NCBI GenBank assembly: GCA_009760855.2
Contig: WPIO01000103.1
Span: 174,001-238,000, forward strand
Length of the DNA: 64,000 nt
Origin: Cristatella mucedo
Taxonomy: Eukaryota; Bryozoa; Phylactolaemata; Cristatellidae
Direction of reading: 5' to 3'
Shown here: positions 44,173 through 56,604 of the stretch, one piece after another
Layout: every line of letters begins with the position of its first letter
Position numbering within the stretch: position 1 is the stretch's first letter
Position numbers and translations under genes: made by a program
Notes under the pieces: model-generated
What the model saw: only the letters and a program-made list of their open reading frames with translations
What the model was told of the DNA's origin: nothing
Databases searched by the model: none

Positions 44173-46557
44173 AAGCAGAGCAGTAGCAGATATGACATGC
44201 GCGTGTGGAAAAAGGCTGAATGTTAGAGAAGGTAAATTTAGAACGAACAAATTTAAAGAATAAATATCCGGCGATCGATAATGCTCAGTTAACGAATGTT
44301 CCGTAATTAGTTCTCATATCGGGACAACATGAAAATAGCCAGCTCCATGCGAGGAAGATTACAAAGACTTTTTGGGTGATGCTGTGACCGACGTAAGTAC
44401 CATTCATTGGCTGACGGTTTGACGGGCAAATGAATGTGATTTAAATGAATAGCGAGGCCTTCGATCAGACTGAGCAGAAGATGTATGCACTTTATAGCCC
44501 CTTGGTGACGAGACGACACTGCGGAAAATCGATAGCAGTGTTTGTGCAAAAGTGGTTATCTATTCAACACGTCGTCGTCGACGCCCGTCAAAGCTCGAAG
44601 AGTACGAGAGCGTATGAGAACGAGGAGAGGCTGAAGAGGTGCTCCAGTGGTGGCCTCCTCTTCTTCAGTGGATAAGTGGAGTGGTGAGAAGGGGAGCCAC
44701 CTGCTGCCTGCTGCGTCCCCATGTACGCGCTCTCTGCTAGCGAGATTAGCTAACGACACCGCCGCGGCTTCGTCCGAGCGGGATTGATGTCGCCGTGCGC
44801 GGCGCGCCGAGTCTATCCATCCGGACCTCGTGGGGGGGGGGCAGGGCGGGCTCATGCTTCGGGCGGCACCCGTTGCCGAGTTTCGCTCTGGGCGGTTAGA
44901 GAGGAGCACGAGCGCGCGCGTGCGCAGCACGCTCCTCCTCGTAGCGCCATGCCGGGACGGCAGCGTGCGGCGGCGCACCCCTGGAATCGCCGGTTTTTCT
45001 GCGCTCGCAGCGCGCGCGAACGCACTGGTCAGCTTCTCAGCGTCTCATTAGCTCGTGCCTCGGCGAGCACGTGCGGCGACGAGCGTTTTACGCTCAATCT
45101 TTTTCGTCCGCGCTCTCGCATTCGCGTAAATCGCGAAAAGGTGGCCTCGGCGGCGGTGATGCTGAGACCTGGGCCACTCTCAATCGACCTTGGCTTCTGT
45201 GACTGCCCGACGTATTGTATTTACTTGTTGGTGTACGGTGATCTTTAAGGAACCGCGTAAATATGTCTTTATCAAAGCTTTCATAGTTTCACAGTGAACC
45301 TACACAACCCTTGTATTTCCTGATTTTGATGATTTCACGCAGGCATCAGAAGTAGAGTATCGATAGATGCTCTCACGGAGCTGTTTCGATTAATGTCTCA
45401 GGTATGGGCAGCATTGATTTTCGATAACGTCCAACAATCATTAGTATACTAGCTTGTCGTAAAATAACTAAGTATAAGTATAAGTAAAGACTAACTAATT
45501 GAGCAGCCTCGTTTACAGCAAGAAAAAAGCCATAGCGGCTATTCTCGCTTGCTGTGGGCAAATAAGAGAATCGCTGGCTTCGAGACTCAAACCCAAAATC
45601 TGGGACCGTGAATTGCGTTCACGATATCCTAAGGCCAAGACTTAGGATTGATAAGACCCTGGGGTGCTGAGAACGCGGGACAAACTAAAGATTAGTCGAT
45701 TTAGCAGCCTCTTTTTGCGACTAAAGACCTTCAACTGTTGTCACTACTGCTTCACCTGGGGAATTACGGATCGTGCTACAGAATACGGAATACAACGTGG
45801 GTTTCGAAGAAAATGCCCCTTCTAGTCGTAAAACTTACTTCGAGGCACTACTACTTCAGTTTCGGTCACGTGACTTTCAGACCTACCATTCCAGTACTCA
45901 CACTGTGCTTGTGCGAAAGATATTTTCAAAGGATCGTTCCACAAGGTTTTAACTGTTTTTTATGAAGGATGGTTTAGTGGCAATTGTGCGTATTAAATAA
46001 GCAGTGTATGTCGGCATGTATTCTAGTAGATGTACTCATGCTGTCATCTGGGACCGACAGCCACCGGATGACGTTCGACCCCGGGAAAACTAGAACAAAT
46101 AGCAGAAAAATATAACAGTTTCTTTTTGTTCTCTTTTTGGAGAAGCTTCTTCCCATGAAATAGCAAAATACCAGTTCTTGCCAGCAGTAGCGATGACTAG
46201 GTCTTTACTTCTCTTCCAGTGAAGGTGGCGTGAAATACTACGGAACTCGTGATGCTGTCGGCTCCTGGCTCTGATTCTTGACATTGCTCCCGCTAGAAAC
46301 CGCTTGATCCACTACCGCTGAAGAGCTGACAGACGATCATTCTAGAGACTCCGCTTAGCTCGAAAACAGTGCTGCCTTCAGTACTGACTCACCGGTGACA
46401 TTAGGTGATTGCTTATCGGTATGCCTTTACCTCACCATCGTAGAATAATGCTCTACCTACCCCATGCGATTAAAGGCAATCAAAGAGCTGAATAGCAGTA
46501 GAGAGTGGGCACGCAGGCTGGTGTGTACCTTTGTGCGTATTTGTATGCTCCCATCCA
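44173..46557. other. Unassigned, with a CpG-rich core at 44720-45170
   Basis: A minus-strand relic near 44430-44480 (GLAIHLNHIHLPVKPS) faintly resembles the LINE RT YADD neighbourhood. The core is GC-rich with many CpGs, a G run at about 44832 and overlapping ORFs in several frames without domains. A SINE-2 lies at 45468-45640. Confidence 0.35.
45468..45640 (-). mobile_element. SINE-2 copy, diverged
   Basis: On + the order is ACTAACTAATTGAGCAGCC, CAAGAAAAAAGCCATAGCGGC, CGAGACTCAAACCCAAAATC (reverse of a worn B box) and GATATCCTAAGGCCAAGAC (A-box side). This is the reverse complement of the SINE-2 layout, with a changed middle. Confidence 0.5.
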
Positions 46558-46925
<368 letters not shown>

Positions 46926-47562
46926 TTCCAACGTGTACATGAGTAAATGTGTGAGCTTGCATGATGTGGGTACTGTACTTCCTGGTAGGCAGCCATGACA
47001 AGCTCGAGATTGACGTTACGTTCACACAGTCTTCCGTTGGCTCTAGGGAGCGGCTGAATTCCTCTTTCGGGCATCTGATAAGGATAGGGCAGGTGATTGA
47101 GTGGTGGGTGGATAGATGTAGGTCACAGGGTCAGACATTGGGTGCATTCGTTTGTCGGAACGTACGGCCGCGATGGGGGAACCATTTTTTCCGAAATATT
47201 AATCATTTGCCACCAGACGAGTGCTGCAACGACAGCCATGCAATGCGACGACCTAAATCGGTTGCGTTTTGAATACATATTATGATTAAGGGATTTAAAT
47301 TTATAACCCGAAAGATGTATCGCTGGGGTTCTGCTGAAGTCTGCCCAATTTCTGGTAGTAGGCAGAACGTCAGATGCGGGAAAGTGGGGTCTTTCGGAGT
47401 GCATGCAGATGGCTAGAATGCCTCGCAGAAGTACGCTGCTACGACTCACTAGAATGGTTGGAATTGTGGGTGCATTAAATACGTAGCCTGGAACCAAAGG
47501 TAATGTGCACTCCCGAGATATTTTGGGGCAAATGTCGGCTGTGAAAAATGTCCGTCAATCGC
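46926..47562. other. Unassigned sequence
   Basis: Nothing recognised. Confidence 0.4.
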
Positions 47563-48010
47563 CTAAGAAGCCAGGTCTCCAGATTGGGATCTGGAACTAA
47601 AGGTAATAGGATTGATTGACAAGATCGGCACCTCTACATCGGGATCGGGATCATAGATAGCAGAGTGAGAATGGTCTAAAGCGACCTTACAATTAGGGCT
47701 CAGCCTGTAGAACTCGATACAAGTCGATGAATTCACATGTTTACTTGGACAAAGCGGCACGGTGCTCTTCTGCTGTGTGGGTGTCCGAATCCTCCTGATC
47801 CGGACGATCCTTAAATCCCGGGAATCGGGGGATTATGACGTCGGAGTCTTGCTGCCTTTGTGGGTTGCTGCTGCTGCCTTTGTCTGACACCGGAGGCTGA
47901 TTCCTGGCAAACGGGAAATTGTTGGCCCGACAATGGTCTTTGGTAACAGGAAACTCGTCCACATAAAGGATGACAAACGGTAAGCAGGACTCCAAAGGTG
48001 TGGGAAACCA
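47563..48010 (-). CDS. Possible coding remnant in two minus-strand frames
   Basis: Two minus-strand open pieces (47741-48010 and 47563-47760) overlap by 20 bp in different frames and have normal, hydrophilic composition, for example VIIPRFPGFKDRPDQEDSDTH and then CIEFYRLSPNCKVALDHSHS. No intron signal separates them, so they would need an ancient frameshift. No domain is recognised. Chance is a real alternative. Confidence 0.15.
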
Positions 48011-48850
48011 GTCTCAGCTTAGCTTTGTGCTTTGCTGCTATCGCAACAAGCCAACCCCGGCAGGTTTTCAGCTACAAGTAAAGGTTTGGATATACGAACG
48101 CTAAGCTAGGCTTAGCTGTCGTAGGCAGGCCGTAATGGCAGCTCCTACTAGCGTCAGAATCGGCTGAGAAACACCATTATTTCTGCCCACACTCGCCTGC
48201 TGCTTTGTTGTGTCTCACACTGGTTTCCATTGTAGAAGCTAGTAAGGTGACGAGATTCATACATTACCTTTGAATTCTAGTATTCACAGTTATGGAAAGA
48301 TTACACTAGGTAATACATTTTCGTTGTTTTTTCCCGTGAGTACAAAGTGTATTTTCCGAATACCTTATGCCTAAATGTTTTTAAAAAAACTTTGGCTCTA
48401 TGTTCGGAACCGTCATGTTTTTAAAATGTTCCGGTTTTCTGTTAGGCCCACTGCCGACGATATACAGTACGTACAATAAATTGCACTTGTTAGGCATCAA
48501 CAGAAATTAGTGAGAATTATGAGGATATAATTCTGTAGAGTAGTATGTCAATCAACAGTATACCAATAGTATGTGTGCCTTAAATAGACGTTTAGCTAAC
48601 GTAGCGGCAGAGTAGAATCATTGTGAAAATAAATCAGACAAATAGATACATTTGATAGGCGTGGCATCACCAAAAGTCACTTGTAGCCAGCAGATAATTT
48701 TGCCACGTGTGGACAGTTAATGAAGGTAAGAGCAAAGACATTACTCGGTGAAAGTGTCTTTTAAGAATTGCGACGCCTTCTTTGGCGAGGCTGTTGCTAA
48801 TTAATCAATGCCCTTGAGTCTTAAACCGGCAGTAATGTACTTGCTTCTCA
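48011..48850. other. AT-rich sequence, nothing recognised
   Basis: No gene or repeat recognised. Confidence 0.4.
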
Positions 48851-48994
48851 CGATCCAGGAATCCAGGATCGAATCCAGGAATCGAATTCTGGATCGAATC
48901 CTGAATCGAGTCCTGAACCCTGATCGAATCCTGATTGAATCCTGAATTCCGAAATGAATCCTGAATCGAATCCAGGAATCAAGTCCTGCGATCC
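48851..48994. repeat. Minisatellite of GATCGAATCCTGA-type units
   Basis: About ten imperfect units of 10-16 bp based on ATCGAATCCTGA and ATCGAATCCAGGA are tandem here. No coding sense. Confidence 0.9.
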
Positions 48995-48999
48995 TTTGT

Positions 49000-49047
49000 G
49001 TGTGATCCTTTATTGCCCACTGAAAGCAGTAGTAATATCCATTAAGG
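49000..49047 (+). mobile_element. SINE-2 body fragment
   Basis: TTTATTGCCCACTGAAAGCAGTAG and CCATTAAGGCTCTTCTG match the SINE-2 body at 31433-31475 and 57410-57460. The head and 3' end are missing. Confidence 0.6.
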
Positions 49048-49106
49048 CTCTTCTGAAAATAATAATACGTTTCTCTAGTACCCTCGGAGAACTCAATCTC
49101 TGCGGT

Positions 49107-49170
49107 GGCGGGAACTGCCAGCTCAGACGCCGCCCGTTGGGCGGGAACTGTGAGCTGAGTACCCGCTCGT
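49107..49170 (+). repeat. Two 33-bp GC-rich tandem units upstream of LINE EN
   Basis: GCGGGAACTG recurs exactly 33 bp apart (49108 and 49141), with related flanks (CAGCTCAG versus GAGCTGAG). The units could be 5' UTR promoter repeats. Only two are present. Confidence 0.65.
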
Positions 49171-49239
49171 TTGGTATTCCTATCATTGTCTTGAACCGCT
49201 CAGCACGCTCCCCCACATGCTTCACTGCGAATTTCTCTA

Positions 49240-49870
49240 ACTTGGTGGTCATCAGGCCAGTTGCAACTCCATCGGCCAGACTTAACGCTTTCCTTTGGAA
49301 TCCTCGCTCAATGTGCGATAAACCTCTGGTAATAAGCGACCTTATTTCTGAAAATGGTATCGACCTGCTCGCCCTAACTGAAACTTGGCTAAAATCGATA
49401 AACTGCCCGACAAATAAAGACGCTACCCAATCCGGTTTCTCATTCTGTCACACCCCTAGATCAATCAAAACTCGAGGTGTAGTTGCTATTATCGTGCGCT
49501 CGAAACTTCAAGCCATTTGCAGTACCCTCGAAGCAGTCTTTTGAATAAATTATCTTGGTCTCATCCGAAAAGAAGTTACCGATAGTGGCAATAGTCTATC
49601 GCCCACCAGGTAACAAATCCTCCTTTATCTCAGATTTCTCCGATCTCATTTTGATTCTGTGTAAGAAATCGATCCTTCCTCGTTATGGGTGATTTCAACG
49701 TTCACTTTGATAACTTCTCTGACGCCTTCAGCACCAAACTTCGTACATCGACTGACTCATTGTCTCTTGTGGCTCATGTGCATGGCCCTACTCACATCAA
49801 GGGTCACACACTCGACCAGATTTTCTCATACAACTGCACTTTGTCATGACCAATTATCACCAAATCCTGC
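49240..49870 (+). pseudogene. LINE-1 apurinic-like endonuclease
   Basis: The EN N-terminus reads NAFLWNPRSMCDKPLVISDL, then the ENGIDLLALTETWL motif with its catalytic-type Glu (about 49355-49390), and KTRGVVAIIVRS. A frameshift or stop follows near 49545. The second half has MGDFNVHFDNF (about 49685) and SLVAHVHGPTHIKGHTLDQIFSYNC (49765-49835), ending in a TGA. In intact relatives this domain nicks target DNA to prime reverse transcription. It is broken here. Confidence 0.88.
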
Positions 49871-49882
49871 TTATTAGAACAC

Positions 49883-50740
49883 ATGCAGGTCTCATTCAAT
49901 CTAAAGTGTGTGCCCACCTCATCATCTAAAATAACCTGTGAATCACGAAACCTCAAGACCCTTGACATCGAAGCTGTCCGTGCGAGAACATCTGCTTCAC
50001 CTCTGCTGCTCAGTCCTCCCTCCGATCTGTCATCATTAGTAGATAGCTACAACACGACACTAGCTGACACGCTCAACGAGTTTGCACCTCTGACAAAGCG
50101 CACTGTGCGCCCGTGCTCCGACGGCCTATGGTTTACCACATATAATAAACTAGTCAGGTCTAGTAAGCGAAAGCTTGAAAAAGCATACACAAGATCAGGA
50201 CTGACTGCCCATCGGCAGGCATATGAAAACTACTGTAGGTCATACCAATCGATCCTAGCAAAGGCCAAGTCTAGCTTCTATAAAAACATTGTTGAATCGC
50301 AGATGCAAAATCCAAAAATGCTGATGTCAACGATCAACCATCTCCTCAACCGCTCCCAGATTAGCTCCTTATATGATAATCCTTTGTGATGATCTAGCCG
50401 ATCGCTTCTCTCGATTCTTTGTGCAGAAGATAAACAAGATCAGGGAATCCATCTCTGCGATAACAACCTCCCCACTAGAATGCTGTTCCTCGATTCCTGG
50501 TTGCACCTAAATGTCTGCACTTAAACAGGTCACTAGTGATCAAGTCCTAAAGTTTGTATCTCAATCAAAGAAGACAACAAGTCCTCTGGACCCTATTCCC
50601 ACTGTCCTGCTCCTACGTTGCATTGATCTGCTGCTGCCATGCATAACATACATCATTAATATGCCATTAACCTCAAGTCATGTCCCAGCACTTTTCAAAA
50701 AGCTGTACTCATGCCACTTCTCAAGAAAGCGACATTAGAC
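49883..50740 (+). pseudogene. LINE-1 EN-RT linker and RT N-terminus
   Basis: An open stretch of 168 codons (49883-50389) covers the linker, with KRTVRPCSDGLWFTTYN and a helical AKAKSSFYKNIVESQMQ segment. Another piece (50511-50738) starts the RT with TSPLDPIPTVLLLRC. The frames differ. A frameshift at about 50390 and a stop at about 50509 separate them. Confidence 0.85.
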
Positions 50741-52125
50741 CAAGAGAATTTGAGCAACTACCGCCCAGTCTCCCTTCTACCATTCCTATCAAAGACACTG
50801 GAACGGGTCGTGGGGGACCAATTAAACTCTTATATCGAAACTTCACACCTTGCTAGTAAGTTCCAGTCTGGCTTTAGGGCTAATCACTCCACAGAGTCAG
50901 CGTTGCTTAGGGTGTACAACGACCTACTTAGGAATGCAGACATGGGTAGAGTGTCTCTGCTTGTTGTTCTCGATCTTTCGGCATCTTCTGATACTATCGA
51001 TCTCAGAATTCCTCTAGAGCGCCTCTCATCTCGCCTGGGCATCACTGTCACTCTCTGCAATGTTTCAGGTCCTATCTCAGCGGCAGACTCCAGAGTATTG
51101 ACACGAATGGACAAAAATCATCCGAGGTACCCCTGAAATATGGGGTACCTCAGGGCTGCCTGCTAACTCCGGTTCTTTTTACGGTTTATACTCTCCCTCT
51201 TACTGATGTGATTGCCAAGCACAATCTTGGCTTTCAGTTCCATGCGGATGACACTCAGTTGTACCTTTGCTTTGATCCCTCCCAGCTTTCGAGCACCTCG
51301 AATTCTCTCAACTCACTCGCTGCATGTATTGATGACATCCGCACATGGATGGCAGCAAGTTTTCTAAAACTAAACGATGACAAAACTAACTTACTAGTTA
51401 TGGGCGAACTGTATGTGATTCTGAAATTGAAAAGGCTGGCGCTCAAAATTTGCTCTGCCAGCATTTCTCCTGTTGAATCAGCTCGAAATCTAGGTGTCAT
51501 GCTCCAAAGTGACCTCTTGTTAGACGACCACATCAGCTCGACAGCGAAATCTGCCTATTTTCAGCTACATAACATTGCTAAAATTTGGTCTTGTTCAGAT
51601 AAGGATACCACGTCCAAGTTTCGCCATGCATTCGTGACATCCCGTCTTGACTTCTGTAACTCACTGTTTAATTGCCTACCGGCACGTGCAATCAGGCGAT
51701 TGCAGCTGGTGCAAAACTCAGCAGCTAGGCTTGTCTGTCGTGAGCGTCGCATTTGTCACATCACACCACTTCTCGCCGACCTGTACTGGCTACCAGTCAA
51801 GCAACGGATCGAATTTATGGCTTTATCGATCACTTATAGGTTGCTTCATTATTTGGCTCCAGCATATCTCTCAGATCTACTCCCCCACTTGGCCAAGCAT
51901 CGTACCGCCCGCTTTTCGGAATCCAACAGTCTAGAAATACCTCGTACAAACCTCAAATCCTTTGGAGACCGTGCATTTAGTTCGTATGCTCCCAAAGCCT
52001 GGAAATCCCTCCCGACTTACGTCAGAACGTCCCCTGACCTTACCACATTTAAAAAAAACTTAAAACACACCTATTTAGGACAGCATTTAGTGGGTCCCTA
52101 TGATTCGTCCTTCACGTGCTTATGA
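50705..52125 (+). pseudogene. LINE-1 RT and C-terminal domain
   Basis: RT fingers and palm read [39 protein letters not shown] and VVLDLSASSDTID in 50711-51136. The GVPQG-type turn is near 51150. The last piece, open for 305 codons (51208-52125), holds the catalytic box as FHADD (residues 11-15; Phe-His in place of the Phe/Tyr-Ala context of sister copies). It continues with RNLGVMLQSDLLLDDHI, HAFVTSRLDFCNSL, HITPLLADLYWLPV and SFGDRAFSSYAPKAW, and stops at 52123. The signature is CR1/L2-group RT. Confidence 0.9.
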
Positions 52126-52334
52126 GTGCTGACACTGTGCATGCTGCCACTAACCACATTTGCATGCTGCCCCTGTGCATGTCACCCCTAACCCTGTTAT
52201 TCATGTTGTTTATCAAGCATGATATAACCCACCATTCAATTGCGTTTCCCTTTACAGCAAATTTTAAGCATCTAGAAAGTGATTGAGTTCTCTGAAGCCG
52301 CTTTATCAGGTGCATTATTAATAATATTACTATT

Positions 52335-53230
52335 GTAATCTCTCGCTGGCTCTCTCATGGCAATTTACAGATGCTGTATAGAAAGCATTACCAAATAATT
52401 GTTTTCAGGATTTGCAAGCAGCAGGCATCGTATACGCAGGTAGATACTCACGAAAGACGAATTACAAAGGCCTACCAAATGCTGCAATAAACAGTTGCGT
52501 TGAAGCTTCCTTGGGATCGTCGTCAGGCCAGGGGACGATGTGACGTATACCGGCAATGAATTTCAGGCTTTGGGAGCACAGATGCAAATGGCACTGTCTC
52601 AAGCAATTTGGAGGCTCGTACGAGGTATAGCTACACGATTCGAGTAAGAACTGCTGGTCGCACGATTCTACAGGTGGGCGAGTAGTTCTGATACGTATGC
52701 TGAACCCAGAGAATGAACGAATCTAAACGTAAGTGACAGAACCTTGAAGTCAATTCACTGCTTGATTGGAAACTAGTGCAGGTCGGCGAGAAGTGATGCA
52801 ATGTGGCAACTTGGACGCTCATGACAGACACGCCAGGCTGCAGAATTTATCACTAACTATAAGTGGCTGATCGCACACGCCGGTAGACCAGCAAACTATG
52901 AGTTGTAGAAGTCGAGACCTTTCGTCATAAATGCATGGACCAATTCAGATCCAGTATTCCTGTCTAAGCAAGCCCGAATTCAACCAATTTAATGCAGCTG
53001 AAAGTAGGCAGACTTGGCTGAGTAGCTGAAGATGTCTTACAATGAAAGGTCACTTGGGAATAGGACACCAAGATTTTGTATAGATGCGACCTGAGACATG
53101 CTGGCAGAGCCGGTTTTGAGGGCTGGGAGGGATACAAGAAGAGGTGCAACTGAGTGACATCTGCATAGAAGTGAAAGCCTAGATTGTGCTCGGCAATCGC
53201 ATTGCCGAGAGGTAGATTCATCGCCGCCCA
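52335..53230 (-). mobile_element. LINE-1 subfamily copy, tail-to-tail with the 49-52 kb LINE
   Basis: Minus strand, with the 3' end near 52335. Markers on + are TTTCAGGCTTTGGGAGCAC (52560), CTTGAAGTCAATTCACTGC (52743), GACTTGGCTGAGTAGC (53010) and GAAAGCCTAGATTGTGCTCGG (53173). It spans the C-terminal domain and RT to just past the YADD region, with a deletion near 53120. Divergence from the plus copy is high. The element at 33975 is similar. Confidence 0.75.
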
Positions 53231-54944
53231 CGGATTTGACTCTGCTTCACCATCTCTGCTCCAAACATGAAGCATCATAACTTGACCTGAAAGATCATTG
53301 CAGGACTACGGCTCAGTTTACTAATACTCAGAGAGGCTCGGTGTGATTCCCTTGGAATTCGAAAGTAGAACACGCGAAAACAAATCGAAAGTAGCTACAT
53401 AAGTTGAAGTGTCCATAGCAGTTCAAGCTCGTCCGCTTATTGTACGACGTTTCGCGTTAAGGTAGCTTTCAGCTAGCCACTCGGCATCGATCAATTTGTG
53501 ATGATATATCTATGGTTGAACTGCGTGCAGGTCTGGGTATTGCCATCGAGGCCCAGCACACTGGCCCTTTGTTGGGAATGAAATGCTGCACATTGCCCAA
53601 CAATGGGACCCCAGAATGTTTCCCTTTCACAAAGATTAGGCAAACTCCATCTTTTCAGGCGCTCGTATTGGTGGCTTTGAGCGTGTCTATGCATTACATA
53701 TCTGAGCTATCTCGTTGGATTGCACTCGCACTCTCTTTTCCAGTCAGACATGCCGTCTTACTTGGTGGCTTACCATTCGGTATCTAAGCATTCAGCGAGT
53801 GCCTCAGCCCGGGAAGCTAAAGCTGGCAACAAAGACTGGTTCGCCTAGCTCAGTTTGGTTCTTTGCCGGTAACATTTAAACTGAAAACGTGCTCGAGGAG
53901 CGATGATACTTAGTCCTGAGTTCCTCGCGAGCCCAGGGACGTGCTCTGTGTTGAGAGATTTCCACAGTGTGACGTTGAACGAAACTTAGCGACATGTGCG
54001 CCACTGTGTATTCGTTTAAGATGTGGACACTAAAGAAGGAAACCCAGGGTGTGACCGTCCGTTTTTTAAGTGTAGATGTAGAGTTCTTTGCTGCTACCCA
54101 GCAAGGCAGCGAAGCATGTCTTCGCGTTAAGACAAAATGAACGAAAAGAAAACAGGAGGCGATCGAGCGGCTTTTTCAGGACCATCTGGGGTGCCTGGAC
54201 GTTATGTAGGGGCTCGTGGGCGCGCGATGGCGGCGCGACGAAGAGCGAAGCCCCCCACAAACGAGTCGTTGCGTTCTCGACGACGGCTGTATCGTATCGC
54301 ATACAGGCAACACGAGCGAGCGAGCGTACATACTGATGTAGCAGCTGTCGTGCGTGCGGCTGCGGAGCACGCGGTGATAAAGAGAGAAGAGAGTGGATAG
54401 CGTGTGTACAGACCGACGCACTGGCAGAAAGTTAATTGCGTGGCCGTGAGCACGTCACGTGCCGGCAAGAAGCGCGCCCATTGGGCGGACGGAATGTTGG
54501 CTGGGGCGGTACCGCGCGATGGCGACGACAAGCCGACAGTGCCGCTGCTCCGTACGCGAACGAAAAGATAGTCAACCTTTTGGTGTTTTTAAAGAAGTAG
54601 CTGAATGAATTTACTAGACTCACTCTAGCACAGTAAGTTTCCAAACATTACATTGTGAGATAGCCATGAAGCTCTCAATTGCAACCAGTCAGGACGGTAT
54701 GCGTCTAGAATTCTTACTATAAACTTGTTCTACTATTCAGAGAATGGTTTCTAACTATTCAAAGCTCACGGTAATTCACTAGAAAGGACGAGGCATACTA
54801 TCAGAAGTGATGCTAAATAATCCCGTCTACTCGTGAGGTTTTCGGGGCTCAGCTTGTCAAACTTTTAGGGCACAGAGGCAGTGCATAATGTATCGCACAC
54901 AGTTCGTGCGCCGGTGACTACGTTAAGCGAGGAGACAGTACATA
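53231..54944. other. Unassigned sequence
   Basis: An Arg-rich ORF at 54137-54400 (87 codons, start context AAAATGA) and one at 53512-53787 have no recognised family and no supporting signals. A small CpG-rich patch covers 54210-54560. Confidence 0.35.
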
Positions 54945-55028
54945 CCACACATACCGCACACACACACACACACACACACAAGCACGCACGCACGCACACA
55001 AAAACTCACACACGCGCACGCACATGCA
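54945..55028. repeat. (CA)n microsatellite with CACG variants
   Basis: CA repeats followed by GCACGCACGCAC-type units. Confidence 0.93.
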
Positions 55029-55494
55029 GAGACAAACCGTCAATATCTAACCTTACAATTTGATCGCATTGAAGCAATGATTGTTCTCATTGAAGGATCA
55101 TCTAGCTCTAGCTCCGCCTGTTTCTCTCAAAGAAAAGCCTGAAATCGCGAATGCTTAGCGCTTCGCCAAAGGCACTGGCGATCTTGCCCTTCAAGACGGA
55201 CTCGCTTACTTACGTTCTTTGAATTGTATTTTTCGTGCGTATGGTCTCATGGCGCTGCCACGGTTTTATGAGTTTATTTTTTGTTGAGGGATATGGTTTT
55301 ATTAGTGTATGCTTTGATTGAGGGTGAGTCGCGATCTACTGAGAAGGTTGCAGTGGAAACGCGGGGCGCAGGAGAGAACGACTGCGAGCCGTCGCGCTGC
55401 GAGCCCAAATACACAGTTGTTCTTGGACAGTCAGTGTTTCCATACCGTCGCGTGCTTGCTGTCGGAACGTCAAACAGCAGTGCGAGCGTGTGTG
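55029..55494. other. Unassigned sequence
   Basis: Nothing recognised. An ORF at 55281-55598 runs into a LINE tail and is not supported. Confidence 0.4.
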
Positions 55495-55610
55495 CTCTAA
55501 TTATGCATGCTATACCTTACCAATCGACGCGCTTCTTTTGCAGCACATGTCAAGAGCCTAGAGAGGAAGAGAAAGATTTAGTTCTCCTAGGGCGCTAAAT
55601 AAATGTTGAA
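55495..55610 (+). mobile_element. LINE-1 3' tip
   Basis: TTTGCAGCACATGTCAAGAGCC, AGAAAGATTTAGTTCTCCTAGG and GGGCGCTAAATAAATG form a worn version of the terminal hairpin. The upstream CATGCTATACCTTACCAATC belongs to the last 3' UTR block. Confidence 0.65.
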
Positions 55611-56089
55611 AAATTTTAACGACAACCAAATCTTACAGAAAAAGTGCGAGGCCTTGCACCTAGATAACTAGTAATCAGCATGATTTTTCTAGGAAACGCC
55701 ACAATGTTTTTGGAAAACACCAATAAAGGAGGATGGCGCTGCGCAAATCCTCGTATGCACTCCTGAGCTGAGACATAGGCGAAAAGTCTACCGACGAAAC
55801 GGCGGGGCCGGAAAATCGAAACTTTTCTCGTCTGTGAGCAGCCATGAACGACACTCAAAATTCTTCTTTTTCACTGAAGACAGGACCCGTGACTTCGCAC
55901 TCCTCCGTATAGGAGAATTCTGCCGAGAGTGGGCGCAACCGTGCGACAATCTGTCTGCGCGACTGTGCCCGCCTGTGGACAAAGTGCCGTACAGCAACGC
56001 ACTCACTTCCGGCCTTTAACATCGCTACCGCATATTCTAAAAATCCGCAACAGCTTTCGAAGGCTATAGTGGAAACCCTTCGGGTAGTA

Positions 56090-56564
56090 AGGCGGTTTCT
56101 GCAGAAGCCGTAGAGCTTGTTTTAACGCTCAATGGAACGTCAGCTGCGCGTCCGCCCAGCATAGCGTCGCGCTCATCCGAGTCCTGATGAGCTGCGTTCA
56201 AGCACGCTCGACCGCCTCGCTCTGCCACGCAGTCTAGTCCGCCGAACGCGCCACCGACCCCTGCGCCGTCGCCCTACGCGCTTCGCGGCGGCGCCATTAG
56301 TCGCCATCCGACACAGAGCGCCGCTAGGCGGCCGCTCAGAAAATCCCTTGAAAAGAAAACTCGGCGTACGAGCCACTGCTGTTCGCAAAGCACCCACACG
56401 AAGGTCACTCTATTTCTCATCCGAGCTAGCGGCCCTAGAGGCGGCTCAGAGTGCGATGGCAGCCATCGGCGAAGTCGGTGGGGGGGGGCGAGAGAGAACG
56501 CGAGCGCTGCGCCGTGCGGCCCGCGAGCTCGCTGTGGAGCGCTAGCCTTCTCGCGCGTCGTCGT

Positions 56565-56604
<40 letters not shown>

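Larger units (their letters stand above)
49048..52330 (+). mobile_element. LINE-1, most complete copy (EN to tail, about 3.2 kb)
   Basis: Order on +: a 50-bp inverted LINE tail (49048-49100), a 2 x 33-bp repeat (49107-49170), endonuclease, linker, RT, C-terminal domain, 3' UTR, terminal hairpin and an ATTATTAATAATATTA tail at about 52310-52330. No ORF1 is seen, so the copy is either 5'-truncated or belongs to a group without one. Coding is broken by at least five frameshifts or stops. The closest relatives here are at 14236-16755 and 28606-30098. Confidence 0.93.

Noticed and set aside
44384-44500. LINE RT box on minus (GLAIHLNHIHLPVKPS)
   Set aside because: The similarity is limited to a few residues and lacks flanking blocks, so it is only mentioned in the spacer entry.
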